A DNA stretch of 64,000 nt from Cyrtodaria siliqua (GCA_037043455.1 JAWPHD010005099.1:62001-126000), one strand, 5' to 3'; shown: positions 11,301 through 21,695, numbered from the stretch's first letter. Numbers and translations: made by a program. The notes: a model not told the origin generated them from the sequence alone.

Positions 11301-11465
11301 CTTGTTGGTATACAACACTGGTCGGTATACAACACTGGTGGGTATACAACACTGGCCGGTATACAACACTGGTGGGTATACAACACTTATCGGTACACAA
11401 CACTGGTCGGTATACAAAACAGGTCGATATACAACACTGTTTAGTATACAACGCTGGTCGGTGTA
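8390..11465. repeat. 17-bp minisatellite array, about 3.1 kb
   Basis: The unit is GGTATACAACACTGGTC, with common variants GGTGTACAACACTGGTG and GTCTGTATACAACACAGG, about 180 copies. Because 17 is not a multiple of 3 and no triplet in the unit is a stop on either strand, all six frames stay open and give a 17-residue protein period; the many long frames here are therefore not evidence of genes. A rare variant block (ATATAGAGCACTCCTCGG) marks larger duplications inside the array at about 9196, 9416, 10096 and 11035. Confidence 0.97.
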
Positions 11466-11632
11466 AAAAACATACATACAAAATAATAAACATCTGAGGA
11501 TGTATCCAGAATCGTACTGAACAACCTTAGTAGTTGCAGCTAAAGAGAAACCAATCTAGGGTACGACCAGAAAACCCGAGGGACGAAAGCTCATGCACCC
11601 ACCTCCCTTAGTTGGGATTTCAGTAGGTACAA

Positions 11633-12135
11633 TCATAGAGTCCCAAGAGGTAGTCCAGTCATCGCACAAGTGAAAAGTGAAGCGTAATAACTGACTATAG
11701 AGGGGTCAATCACTAAACATGCAGTGCGCTGTAAAACCAAGGGGTTATATCCATTTCTGACGAACTTCCTGATTACATTTGTAAAGCGGTCAGGAAACAC
11801 GTCAGACCCCTTTAACTTTCGAAATGTATAGACCACATCTCCATAAAATGAGGGTTGTGATATGCCTAGTCGCAGAAGTGTTTTAAGGTTGGTGTTGTAT
11901 TTTTCCAGCAAGCCCTCGTTGCGGCGGTAGAATTTAGAGAAAGATCTACGTAGTTTGTGATAACGAAAACCCTGCTGAAGAAGTTTACTTGTAATAACTT
12001 GATTACGATCATTGAAGTCTATAACATCATTACACGCTCTAGCAAATCGAATGAGCTGGGAGATATACACCCCATATGAGGTAGCACGAGGTACATCTCC
12101 ATCCAGGTATGGATAGTTAACGATGTTAAAGTTTG
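11633..12135 (-). mobile_element. YLDD-family reverse transcriptase, C-terminal domain with native stop
   Basis: The minus strand carries an uninterrupted C-terminal part: FNIVNYPYLDGDVPRATSYG, then YISQLIRFARACNDVIDF, FRYHKLRRSFSKFYRR, GISQPSFYGDVVYTFRKL and a terminal LFTCAMTGLPLGTL before a TGA. The homologous copy at 27.3-28.0 kb shares these blocks. The catalytic palm is absent here: the copy is cut off at about 12135 and joined to unrelated GGACGGAC-rich sequence, so the ATG of the longer open frame (12232) is spurious. This copy shows best where the family's protein ends. The domain's function is not known to me; it follows the thumb region of the reverse transcriptase. Confidence 0.85.
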
Positions 12136-12379
12136 GTAAAGTTCGGATGACAAATAAAGGCTCTATCGCCTTAACGAGGCAAAAGTTAACGGAAGGACGA
12201 CGAACGATAGACGACGGACGGACGACGAACAACTCGCCATCTCATCAGCACTGCTGGCCCCAGAGCAAAAAATAGGGTAAGGAGGTTTTATTTTTCGTTT
12301 TTTTAAATCACACTCCCTGTTAGATTTCCGATAAAATTGCAATAACGTCTTAAAAAACGAGTGTTCCGATAGAATCTAA

Positions 12380-12870
12380 TCATCATAATGAAAAAAGCAC
12401 AGCATATAATACATTTAATAGAAAAAGCACTGCATATCATAAGAAATGCACCACGTATAAAGCCGTTTGTACCGAATATAATGCAATTGAAACAACCGAA
12501 TATAAAGATGTATCCACCACGTATATTAAAATATGTACCACATATAAAGTCAACAGAAGCTGCATATAAATACAAACCTACTTCATATAATGTTCAAACG
12601 ACCTCATATATTAGATAAACTACTGCATATAATAATAAATTCTCTACTTATAATGATAACTGGACTACATATAATGGTTTATCTACTACGTATAATGACT
12701 TATCTATCGCATATAATGATTAATCTACTGCATATAAATACTTTTCAACCACATATAAAGATTTATTTACCACATATAATTAAAAATGCATTGCATATCA
12801 TGAAAGATCTACCACATATAGAGGAAAATGCACTGAATATATTAATCGGCAACATCATAAGACAGTCATG
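12380..12870. repeat. AT-rich 21-bp degenerate minisatellite
   Basis: Units resemble CTACTACGTATAATGACTTAT (first 20 bases CTACTACGTATAATGACTTA), about 22 copies, becoming more diverged toward the left. A 21-bp period equals seven codons, so frames at 12388-12618 and 12590-12883 stay open and read LLHIM/YLPHI-type heptads. This is a repeat effect, not a gene. Confidence 0.85.
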
Positions 12871-13179
12871 GCGTTCCATATGAAACTGAATCATATTATG
12901 AGGCTACTTATTTGTATTTGGGTCAACAAAAATAGCTTTTCCAGACCGCCTCCAGTCCCGATTTATTATGCGTGAACTGTTCCGAATGTGGTCGGTAATA
13001 TAGAAATAAAACGTAAATGATCAGAATTTTTTAAATTTCGGATTGTTCGCTATCGATAACAATCTATTGTAATACACTACATAATACACAAGTTTGCCAT
13101 ACTTATAAGCAGATATAAAAGTCGAAGAAGAAAGGTAACTGTCACAGTTCACAGTAGACCAAAAGCATGCATTAAAATA

Positions 13180-13345
13180 AGTGGCTCTAAAGTAGAAAAT
13201 CGCTTAAGCCGGTGGTATGGGGCTGTTGTGTGAAAGGTGTTGAGCCTTATATAACCGCAATAAAACCAAGACTCCTACTTTTCTCTCTTGTTTGTGTGTG
13301 TTGCTTCCAAGGATCCAAGGATCCACTTATCAGTATATATTTAAA
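13180..13345 (+). mobile_element. Dispersed repeat 'GCTTAAGCCGGTG' family, copy
   Basis: Shares AGTAGAAAATCGCTTAAGCC, GTGTTGAGCCTTATATAACC, AATAAAACCAAGACTCCTAC and the TTGCTTCCAAGGATCC end with the copies at 13690, 36640, 49380, 49650 and 58785. It has no coding capacity. The class is unknown; it behaves like a SINE or a short non-autonomous element. Confidence 0.7.
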
Positions 13346-13689
13346 CAATTCAATACATTGTATTATTATAGTGTTCGAGTTTTCCATAACATACAAACAA
13401 ACATTTGTTATTAGGTCTGTGGACTACAATATACTTTAAAATTCTGTTTGCACGGGGTTCTATAAAACTGAAAAATAATAATATAGATCGGCGACGAAAA
13501 ACTCACCAAAAGTACATAATTGTAGAAATGACGTTTCGTATGCTTCAAATCTTTCCAGTATAGACACATTGACTAAATATATATATCACATAACGTCCCT
13601 TGTTAGCAGTGTCGAACCCATTTAATATTCTATTGTATGGCACACGTGTCAAATCAGTTGTGTTATTTTTACTGGTCCTTTGGGACCAA

Positions 13690-13880
13690 CGAGCCCAATA
13701 TAGGTGGCTTTGAAGTAGAATACCGCTTAAGCCGGTGCTAAGGGGCGTGAGAGGTGTTGCTTCTGTAATTAATTCTCATGAACAGACTCAATAAAACCGA
13801 GTCTGCTGCTTTATTCTTTTAATTGTTTTTGTTGCTCCCAAAGGATCACCTTTATCAGTATTTATTAATACAACCTGGAA
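13690..13880 (+). mobile_element. Dispersed repeat 'GCTTAAGCCGGTG' family, copy
   Basis: A fuller copy: GTGGCTTTGAAGTAGAATAC, CGCTTAAGCCGGTGCTAAGG, GGCGTGAGAGGTGTTGC, CAGACTCAATAAAACCGAGT and a TATCAGTATTTATTAATA end. It is preceded by TTTTTACTGGTCCTTTGGGA, which also adjoins the minus-strand copy near 48.7 kb, so that segment is probably part of the element. Confidence 0.75.
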
Positions 13881-14239
13881 TGATTTTGATCGATTGAGTT
13901 AATCCTGTAACACTACGCAAGTTTATTAACTGAAACTATTTTATTTATCACAATTCACCCAGATCTGAGTCATAAACTTATTATCTGTGACAGCTTATAA
14001 AAATAATGCACGTTATACAAAACGTTGTTGTTGGTTTGTTAAAAAGTTGGCGTAAACTGCTATTTTGTAAAGAGATAAAACACGAACTCTTTTATACGTA
14101 ACGTTATGTGCGAGACGCGACGTTACGACGTCACATATTTTATGACGTTTTGGCGCTAAAGTGTGTCTGACGTCGTGGCGGTTCTATGTCCATCTGAATT
14201 AATATTTACTAATTTGATTGCAATGTTATGTGATAAAAA

Positions 14240-14392
14240 GGATCGTAAACTCGTTCCCATTCCATATAAGATTTATGAAACTCGCTATGAATTATTTTTA
14301 TTTTAAATCGCCAAAAGGCTCGTTAAAATTAAAGTAATTCATAATTCGTGTCATAAATCTTATATGAAATGGGAACTCGTTTAAGATCCTCT
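14240..14392. mobile_element. Foldback (MITE-like) hairpin, about 153 bp
   Basis: GGATCGTAAACTCGTTCCCA and the following CATATAAGATTTATGAAAC are mirrored by GTCATAAATCTTATATG and GGGAACTCGTTTAAGATCC at the right end. The arms are about 60 bp around a short centre. The corresponding place in duplication copy B (near 36880) has no such hairpin. Confidence 0.78.
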
Positions 14393-15423
14393 ATATATTA
14401 AATGTGACTGAAATATGTGAAACTGCTTTACATTAAAATATTGACTGAGATGACATTGTGCAATTGTGTGCATGCAATTTAATTAGAGGTGTCTCTATGG
14501 GAAATTGAGTCATAAATAACTAGGCAGCATGTCATAAAAGCGTATATATACTAAATTATGTGAAAACATAAAAAATTATGTGAAAATGACCCTCATTATA
14601 ACGTTTCATTTAAGATATGATTTAAAGATGTACTCCATGCTACCATCCATCACCACACCATTCTAGTCTATAGGCAGACGTCTGAAAATGAAATAATAAA
14701 ATCGTTCGATATGTTATTAAGCTTTCATAGACGAACAGCAATACCACGTAAGCTGCAAAACAAAAAGAGGAAATTGAAAATAATTCAACTGTTAGCGTAT
14801 TTGACCTTTTGATCTCCCATAGCACCCCTGGGCTTAGAGTCAAAAAAAGTTGCTCTTGGTCGTCGTTATTATGTGGGGGAATGATTTAATTCCGCAAGAT
14901 GGTTCAGGAGAAGATTTGGCAACGGACGGACGGAAGAACGGAGGCGTTAACGATTTCCACTAACGCTTTTTTAAAGCCTTGTATAAATGTAAGTACACAC
15001 TGTAACGCACATTATTTTATTGAGTAGTTTTCTCAGCAGCTATCAGAGCGACACCATTTTTATTGGATTGCCAATCAACAAGGCTACTCCTCCGCTATTT
15101 ATCCAAGGAGTCAGCGCGTGGTAGTGTGTGCATTGCTATATTAGTTCACATTTGTCGCAGAATTGAGACTGATAATTATTCGGAGTCAAAGAGATTAGAT
15201 GGATTATGTTGCATTTTTGTTGTTGATGCGTGTGACTATAGATAAATACATTGCATTTTAGATATTTAAAATAGAAACATGTATTTGTTAATGATTTCTG
15301 GCAGATAGGATACTCGTATGAAAACTTCACCACATCAGTGAGTTAAGGTAAGCATTATAATTTTGCTGAGTGTTGTTTTTGCGTCGTTTTTCATTTGTTT
15401 CTTTGTTTGTTGTCGTTCGCCTG

Positions 15424-15612
15424 AAAACTGTAATTACAACATGTATGTGATAACTTGCGGAACGTCGGTGGTTCTACCCAGGTGCCCGCCCGTGCACGAA
15501 AATTGACCGGAGGGGCACCTGGGGTCTTACTCCACCAGTGGAAGCTGGAAAGTCGCCATATGACCTTAGCTGTTGGTGCGAGTATAAAATCCAATTCAAT
15601 TCAATTCATAAT
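15424..15612 (+). mobile_element. SINE body (mollusc-type conserved core), head missing
   Basis: Contains CGGTGGTTCTACCCAGGTGC, GAGGGGCACCTGGGGTCTT, CTCCACCAGTGGAAGCTGG and GTCGCCATATGACCTTAGC, ending in an AATTCAATTCAATTC tail. The same body with its tRNA-like head is at 20470-20758. From memory, closely similar SINE bodies are common in bivalve genomes. Confidence 0.78.
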
Positions 15613-15999
15613 GATAAAATGAACTATGACGTCATGGCATTTAATTATCTAACTATGATACTAGGGATGTTGTTTCGTGACAACCATGAAGTACTTAGTG
15701 TACGTTTAATATGGCAAGCATATTTGTCACGCTTGTAAATGTATGAATTTCAAATAATGGACGGTAGATATTTCTTATTATTATACTTCACATAAAATAC
15801 TCATCCTAAGCCCCATAGACAAAAATGTGTAATTTCTAATACCAGGCGCGAGGGTGATATTTCAGGGTACATTTCACAACAACTTTTAGTAAGAAAAAAA
15901 TCCGGCAGAGTGCATTTTGGTACGGGGGTAACACCAGGCGCGAGGGTGATATTTCAGGATACATTTCACAACAACTTTTAATAAGAAAATGTTTTTCCT

Positions 16000-17660
16000 A
16001 GGGTGATAATCATATCCTCTGGGGAACATTCTCACTGTCACCCTCTCATGAATATGACATTTATATGACATGAATTGAGGAGCTTACATGAGTACTTATG
16101 TATTATTGAATTTATTAACGAGTTGGCCAATATCATATGTCGTTACGCCTTAATGACTTTATACGAAACAGTTGTCATATTGGAATGAAAACGGGTTTGC
16201 GAGCATTACTTCAGTTTTTCAAAAAGTTAAGGTTATTCAGTAATAAATCAGTTGACATTTTAGATCTGTTTATGCCATTAGTCATTTCGTCGCTAAGCGT
16301 CAGAAAGAGTGCCGTAATGGCGTCATTGACATCAAGTTATACCTTAAGTGATTCATGATATTAAAGAAACTAACCCGAAATATCTGAAAATTTACACTTA
16401 AAAATGGAAACTCTATCCAGGTGTTCAGATCGTATAATAATGTATATGTGACGAGTAAAAGTATAGTTTTATTGACGGAATTTTAAAATACATGTGATTG
16501 AATATGCATAAGATGAATTATGAGTTGGTAAAAGCCATTATAGTGTGACTATAGAGTTTGGATTCTCAGAATAAGTAAGTTATATAATATACTAAACATG
16601 CTGAAAAGAAAAAAGAAAAAAACAACTCGGGAAATTCATGTATGTATGTTCAATATGCTGCTGTTAATCGAATGGTACATGGCTACGTCAAACCGTTCCT
16701 TTAGGAAAAAAAGAATTAAAACAACACATAACACAGCAAATGGTATTCCTTCAACGTATCAATAGTGACAGCGTTAGCAAACATAGGATGCAACATTTTG
16801 CAAACAATTTACGTTTAATACAGTACTTCAGAGAACTTCAACGTTTATGAATTTCTTGTTACAAAGTGTACTGTGATTAAAACATCTACAACAATCACAG
16901 TTGTGTCCTTTCTCTAACTAACTGCAACTTTTGTTTTTTTACAAAACATCTGGGGATATCTTTAGCATAATATGTGGAATTAAGTGTGCAGTATATATTT
17001 TATATAGCGGCCATTCCCGAGTTGCGTTTCTTTTTCGCTTCAGCATGTTCAGTATACATACTGCGTCGTCAGTTAGTTAGAAACGGTATACATCTGATCT
17101 TAAATTTGGCTCTTGTTGGCGGGATAGCAACTTTATTGTTATGACTTTATTATCCTCACATAAGCCTCACATAAGCCATATTATGGTGCTTTTTGCTGAC
17201 ATTAATCTACTAGCGTGTATCAGTGATTTAACATTATATTATTTAGCTACATTCACCTAATCGATGAGCCACTTTCTGGTAACATATATGGGATTTTAGA
17301 TAACTGATGTCTATTGTCCTAAGTTAATAATGCACTCACGTTATTGTAAAGGTCAATTGATCTGCTTCAATTATGAGTTAAAATAATGGGAATGTTATGT
17401 GATACCACTACAATAGTTTGGTATTATGGTGAAATGGTTGCCGTCATATGGGTATTTAGTAAATAGTGCTGTAGATGTCTATGCATAATGAACAAACGAG
17501 CAACGCAATGCACGCGTTTGTGTGATGTTTTACTCTCTTAGTTGGAATTGTAAACATGATCTTACTCTACTGGCTTACATTTAAAGGTATTAAATTAAAT
17601 TAATAGAGCATGGATAAACATTAAGTGTTACACCATATAATAAAACATGTTTGTCTTTCC
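16000..17660. other. 5' flank of the GPCR gene, no separate gene seen
   Basis: The whole stretch aligns with 39950-43730 in copy B apart from an insertion there. Short open frames such as the one at 16137-16358 are interrupted in copy B, so I do not call them. A non-coding first exon and the promoter of the receptor should lie here, but I cannot place them. Confidence 0.5.
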
Positions 17661-17668
17661 TGTTTCAG
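17649..17668 (+). promoter_or_regulatory. Splice acceptor in the receptor 5' UTR
   Basis: The segment GTTTGTCTTTCCTGTTTCAG is a textbook polypyrimidine tract ending in CAG, 83 bases before the ATG. It is kept exactly at the same place in the pseudogene copy (ending at 43735). I infer that the coding exon is preceded by an intron and at least one 5' UTR exon. Confidence 0.7.
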
Positions 17669-17751
17669 ACGAGAGTTCATCCAGAGTAGTATAGCATCAA
17701 GCAAACGGATATATAAACATACGGATGTAACTGCAGTGGTGAACATTGGAA

Positions 17752-19080
17752 ATGGTCAACGCAACCATGACCTTAGATAATAATGCTTCAAACTTGGTGC
17801 CAAATACGAATATATCAAACACACTTGACGATGTTATCATGATCAAAGATGGGCCTATATTTGATGCGGTGAATAATGAAATAATGAAGGTCAATATGTG
17901 GCCACTTATGTTCATGTTTCTGTTTGCAATTTCTGGATTTGTTGGAAACAGTATTGTCCTATACGTTTATTGGTTTAAATGGAAGAAAAACAAAACGAGA
18001 ATATTTGTCCTATGTCTGGGCTTTCTAGATTTGACGAACTGTTTATTTAATATGCCTGTAGAAATTGCAGTATTATGGCTACCCATCAAGTTTGACTTCC
18101 ATTATTTGTGCAAAATATCGAGAGGATGTACATTCGTCATCAATAACACCGGGTCATTGGTTTTCGTGGCTGTGGCAATAGAGAGGTACCTGTTGGTATA
18201 TCACCCTCTAAGGAATCTGCAACTGACACCTCAATTTGCTAAACGTATGTGCTTAACTGCTTTTATTATTGCTTCGAGTGTGTCATGGCCTTCATTTGTG
18301 TTTTATGGCAGCCACACATTAACAATTCCTGTCGCCGAAAACATATTCGTTAAAGGAACCACGTGCTTAATTTCGGACGAAAACCTGATTCACAAACATG
18401 GACTTATACTTATCTTTACCTCCGTGCTGTTTGCTCTGCTTATCTTAGTTTTTATAGTCTTGACATTGCTATATATAGCTATAGGACGGAAGATTCACCT
18501 GGCAACGTGTACAGATATATACACAGATAAGAAGGTAACGACGACACTATTACTACGCAAACGCGTTACAATCGCAATGGCCGGTGATAAACAATCTTCT
18601 GATAACAAAGGAATTTCTAGGCCATCATCGTCATCGATACAAGACGAAGGTTGTTTAGGACTTTCTTCTGTAGTTTCGGATACAACAAGTGGCGGGGAAA
18701 TGATCAGACTGACACCATCAAAAACGCCATATAGATATAACCTAACTAAATATAAAGCGCGAAATAGTAGAAAGTTCTCCACGAACCCAACCAGAAAGAA
18801 CACGGTCATGATGCGGATGGTTACCATAGCGTTTATGCTATCGTTCACACCCTTCCTGATTATTCTTGTCATAAGATACACGCATACTAACTCGGTGTAT
18901 TATCTGACATTAGACAGAAATGGAAAAATTGTTTACAGTGTATTTCTGCGGTCTTACTTCATCAACAGTATGGTGAACCCTTTTATATATGGATTCATGA
19001 ATATTCAGTTCCGGAAACTGGTTAAAGACATGTTTAAGAACATGTTTTGTAGTTGTTTAAATCGTAACACCTGTATGTAG
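17752..19080 (+). CDS. Rhodopsin-like (class A) G-protein-coupled receptor, single coding exon
   Basis: A 442-residue seven-transmembrane receptor; the start is the ATG at 17752 (an upstream in-frame TTG is not used). The extracellular N-terminus has three N-glycosylation sequons (N3, N11, N20). TM1 carries GN (65-66) and TM2 the conserved D93. TM3 starts at C120 and ends in E144-R145-Y146 (ERY in place of DRY). TM4 has W179, and C205 in loop 2 can pair with C120. TM5 covers about 217-245. The third intracellular loop is long (about 105 residues, Ser/Thr-rich). TM6 has SFTP (364-367) where most relatives have CWxP. TM7 has N409-P-x-x-Y413, followed by a helix-8-like segment and C-terminal cysteines (433, 435, 441). 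The overall pattern suggests a peptide- or amine-type receptor at the plasma membrane; the ligand cannot be told. A damaged paralogue lies at 43812. Confidence 0.93.
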   Translation: MVNATMTLDNNASNLVPNTNISNTLDDVIMIKDGPIFDAVNNEIMKVNMWPLMFMFLFAISGFVGNSIVLYVYWFKWKKNKTRIFVLCLGFLDLTNCLFNMPVEIAVLWLPIKFDFHYLCKISRGCTFVINNTGSLVFVAVAIERYLLVYHPLRNLQLTPQFAKRMCLTAFIIASSVSWPSFVFYGSHTLTIPVAENIFVKGTTCLISDENLIHKHGLILIFTSVLFALLILVFIVLTLLYIAIGRKIHLATCTDIYTDKKVTTTLLLRKRVTIAMAGDKQSSDNKGISRPSSSSIQDEGCLGLSSVVSDTTSGGEMIRLTPSKTPYRYNLTKYKARNSRKFSTNPTRKNTVMMRMVTIAFMLSFTPFLIILVIRYTHTNSVYYLTLDRNGKIVYSVFLRSYFINSMVNPFIYGFMNIQFRKLVKDMFKNMFCSCLNRNTCM

Positions 19081-19276
19081 TTTATTCATAATGATAATTA
19101 GCTGTGTATGGCTAATATTATTGTGCACAGATGGAACTGTAGCAAGCAGTGGAATATTCATTCAACATTATAACACCAAAACGATGAGATTACCGCCTTA
19201 AATCACCTGTGTGATATACTAAATTATACTGCTTACCAAACATATGGAGGAGATCTTCAACGATTAATTCGCAAGC

Positions 19277-19282
19277 AATAAA
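19277..19282 (+). terminator. Probable polyadenylation signal of the receptor gene
   Basis: An AATAAA about 200 bases after the stop codon. It is conserved in the duplicated copy at 45298-45303, in a 3' flank that otherwise carries substitutions and indels. Confidence 0.55.
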
Positions 19283-19499
19283 GAAATTGTAGATGGCTGC
19301 TTAAAAAGCATGGAGAAGGATTCGTCCTTCGTCCTTCTTTAGATTTATTGTCAAACACTGTGTGTTCATTTTTATATATGCATTAGACGTTCCTTTATCC
19401 TATGAAACCATACTATACAATTAAAAACCTCGTTTCTTACATATTATCTAAATAATGGCCAGGTTGTTCACCAATTACAATTGCTATCTGCCTATATTT

Positions 19500-19745
19500 T
19501 TAAAACAATCTAAATATGCAAGTCTGGTGCACCCTAGAACCGGTTTAAACCCCCAGTGGCCTACTTTGCCACTGACCGTTCCAAGGCGGTAGCCCTATTG
19601 TCAACCATTTTGTGTTTGTGATGTCCTTTACATTTATTATTGCTTTTGCCTTCTCGTTTGTCTGTTTGCGTGTTTGTTTCTGTGTTTTTATGGTTAACTG
19701 TCCTTCTTGAATGCTACTTTCCCTGTCCGATCTTTTTATATTTCT
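19500..19745 (+). mobile_element. 3'-tail copy of the YLDD reverse-transcriptase element
   Basis: Runs from GTCTGGTGCACCCTAGAACC through ACTGACCGTTCCAAGGCGGT to TCCGATCTTTTTATATTTC. It is absent from the matching place in duplication copy B (about 45.42 kb), so it was probably inserted after the duplication. Confidence 0.85.
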
Positions 19746-19989
19746 TTCTGTACGTTGTACAGTCTTTGTGTATAACGTGTGTTGTGCATCTGTATCACTG
19801 AGCAGAACTTTATTATCACATTAGATAATGTACTAATTGGAAATTACAGATAAATGGCGCATTAATCGCGTTTATTTAATATTACCTGCTAACTAAAGTT
19901 GTTACAAACAATGAGAAATAGGATAACCATTATATAGATTAAAAACAATTCTTACATAAATATCTAAATCAGTTTTCTAGGCTTTCTAG

Positions 19990-20240
19990 ACTTTTGTTTT
20001 ATATTCATATATACCTGATCATCTCTGTGTACACTATTACTTAATAATAATGCTGCCTTGTCTGTAAGAGGATACATCCTGGCGGGGATCGCTTTAATTA
20101 CGCTGTCACGTTAAGATAAAAATAGAGTAAGAGAGAGGTTTGGTTCCCCCTAGAACCTTTTTTAAAAACCCTGCGGCGCTTTTGGCGCTGACTGGAACTA
20201 TGCCATACACTTATTTTCAACGCTTTTATGTGTGGGATGC
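19990..20240 (+). mobile_element. Diverged 3'-tail copy of the YLDD reverse-transcriptase element
   Basis: Recognisable order: GCTTTCTAGACTTTTG, ATAATGCTGCCTTGTCTG, CTGGCGGGGATCGCTTTAAT, GAGGTTTGGTTCCCCCTAGA and a degraded GCGCTGACTGGAACTATGCC. It is older than the copy at 19.5 kb, judged by its divergence. Confidence 0.72.
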
Positions 20241-20469
20241 TGCATACTTCACTTCATGTTTTGTTCCCTTATTATTATTGTTCGTTACGATACTTGTTTT
20301 CGGTTAACTGATTTTTGCGGCTGCTATATTTCCTATTCAGCTGCTATACCTACTATGTTTAGTGTGTTTTATATTCTCTTCCCAACCCTTTAAGCAATCA
20401 TTGAATAGTTAACATTGCAATTGTATGACATTAAACAGAAATCTTTGAAAAGAACCGAAACACATCGTA

Positions 20470-20758
20470 TTACCATGATTACTTTTGACCAAATTGTTAG
20501 TGTTTGACTTAAAACACTAGCTCCTCACCGCTGTGGGTTCGAGCCCTGATGGGAACAGGAATCGGTTCATGAGGAATTTACCCAGTTGGCTTGCGGAGCC
20601 TCGGTTTTTCTACTCATGTGCTTGCCCGTGTACGAAAATTCCCCGAAGAGGCACCTGTGGTCTTCCTCCACCATTGGAATCTGGATATTCGACATATGAC
20701 CTTAGCTGTTGGTGCGACCGTAAAATCCAATTGAATTCAACTAATATTCAACTATGAA
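20470..20758 (+). mobile_element. tRNA-derived SINE with conserved mollusc-type body
   Basis: The head has a clear B-box, GGGTTCGAGCCC (about 20535), after a degraded A-box region. The body then reads CCCAGTTGGCTTGCGGAGCC, GAGGCACCTGTGGTCTTCC, CATATGACCTTAGCTGTTGG and a tail AATCCAATTGAATTCAACTA. The body matches 15424-15612. It is not present at the equivalent place in copy B. Confidence 0.8.
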
Positions 20759-20759
20759 A

Positions 20760-21180
20760 GAGTATAAAAGTGGATGAAGCCACTAATTATATTCCCCATA
20801 GACACAAACGCTAAAGTGTCACATATAAATGATTTGGTTCAACTACAACTCAAGTATGAATAATTCAGCAATGAACTTTCATATAGAAAACTAATGTTCC
20901 ACTTGAAAAATCACAGGAAAATGTGGAGTCACAAGACATGTAGGAAAGTTCTTGTTTGTTTACTAAACAGGTCAAGGGTACAACTGTTTTCAGTGATGGT
21001 TGCTCACAAAGTGTAAGTATAGAGTCGAAATTTCGAAAATGTTCAACAGTGATCCATTAAAACCTATTAATACGCTTTTCAGGCATACAACCACAAAAAC
21101 GAACATAAATTTGCAGTTTTCCGCCACTTATAATGCCCATTTCCATCCAAAACGGAGGGATTACTTCTTATTATAGGAAT
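20760..21180. other. Non-coding stretch, nothing recognised
   Basis: Lies between the SINE and the next retroelement copy. It has no counterpart in duplication copy B, so it probably belongs to inserted sequence. Confidence 0.45.
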
Positions 21181-21183
21181 TAC

Positions 21184-21695
21184 CTTTTACAGTTCGCCAC
21201 TATGGTTTCCTCTTTAATTGTGCGATGACCGGACAGGCTAGGGACCCTATGATGACGTCTAACTAAACCCAAAAGGACGGTGACGTTTGATGTTTGTCTG
21301 CAATCTGGCGTCTGCCAAGTCAATGAGTACCTTCTTTGCGGCTTTCTAGTATATAGTTTTTTTGTATTTATATATACACGAGCCTTGTTGGTCATATAAT
21401 AGTTCATGGCGGGGATTTCTTTATTTACACTGTCCCGTTTAATTGGGATGACAGTAGGGTAATTGTGAGGTTTGGTTCACCCTAAAACCTGGTTTAAACC
21501 CCCTAGTGGCCTTTTTTGCCACTGACCATTCCAAGGCGGTAGCCCTATTGTCAACACTTGTGTGTTTGTGATGTCTAATTTTGCCTTTTATTCATTTTTT
21601 TATATAGTTGTTCTTTGTTTCTGTGTGTGTTTGTGGTTGACTGTCGTCCTTGAACGCTAGTTTTCCTGTTGTTCGATTTTTAAATCTATATTTAG
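21184..21695 (+). mobile_element. YLDD element copy: last coding codons plus 3' tail
   Basis: The first 84 bases read FTVRHYGFLFNCAMTGQA then RDPMMTSN and a TAA, the same C-terminus as at 11.6 kb. The tail follows directly: GTTTGATGTTTGTCTGCAAT, CTGCCAAGTCAATGAGTACC, GGTTTGGTTCACCCTAAAAC, ACTGACCATTCCAAGGCGGT. This copy physically links the coding end to the dispersed tail repeat. It is absent from copy B of the duplication. Confidence 0.9.

Noticed and set aside
8243..11497. Many overlapping long open frames on both strands (VYNTGRYTTLVGIQHW-type and CCIPTSVVYRPVLYT-type proteins)
   Set aside because: They are the six-frame translation of a 17-bp unit without stop triplets; opposite-strand and all-frame openness is explained fully by the repeat.
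11633..12232. Complete 199-residue gene
   Set aside because: The first 30 or so residues come from GGACGGAC-rich sequence unrelated to the family; the rest is a truncated reverse-transcriptase C-terminus.
12303..12883. Possible small membrane proteins (YLPHIM-like and FIFGCFNCIIFG-like frames)
   Set aside because: They come from a 21-bp AT-rich tandem repeat that keeps the frame.
16137..16358. Small conserved upstream gene in the receptor duplication
   Set aside because: The matching frame in copy B (about 40085-40300) is interrupted by stops, and the similarity is explained by the segmental duplication.
17697..18881. Antisense frames of up to 128 residues within the receptor
   Set aside because: They are minus-strand shadows of the receptor coding sequence; the similar frames in copy B arise the same way.
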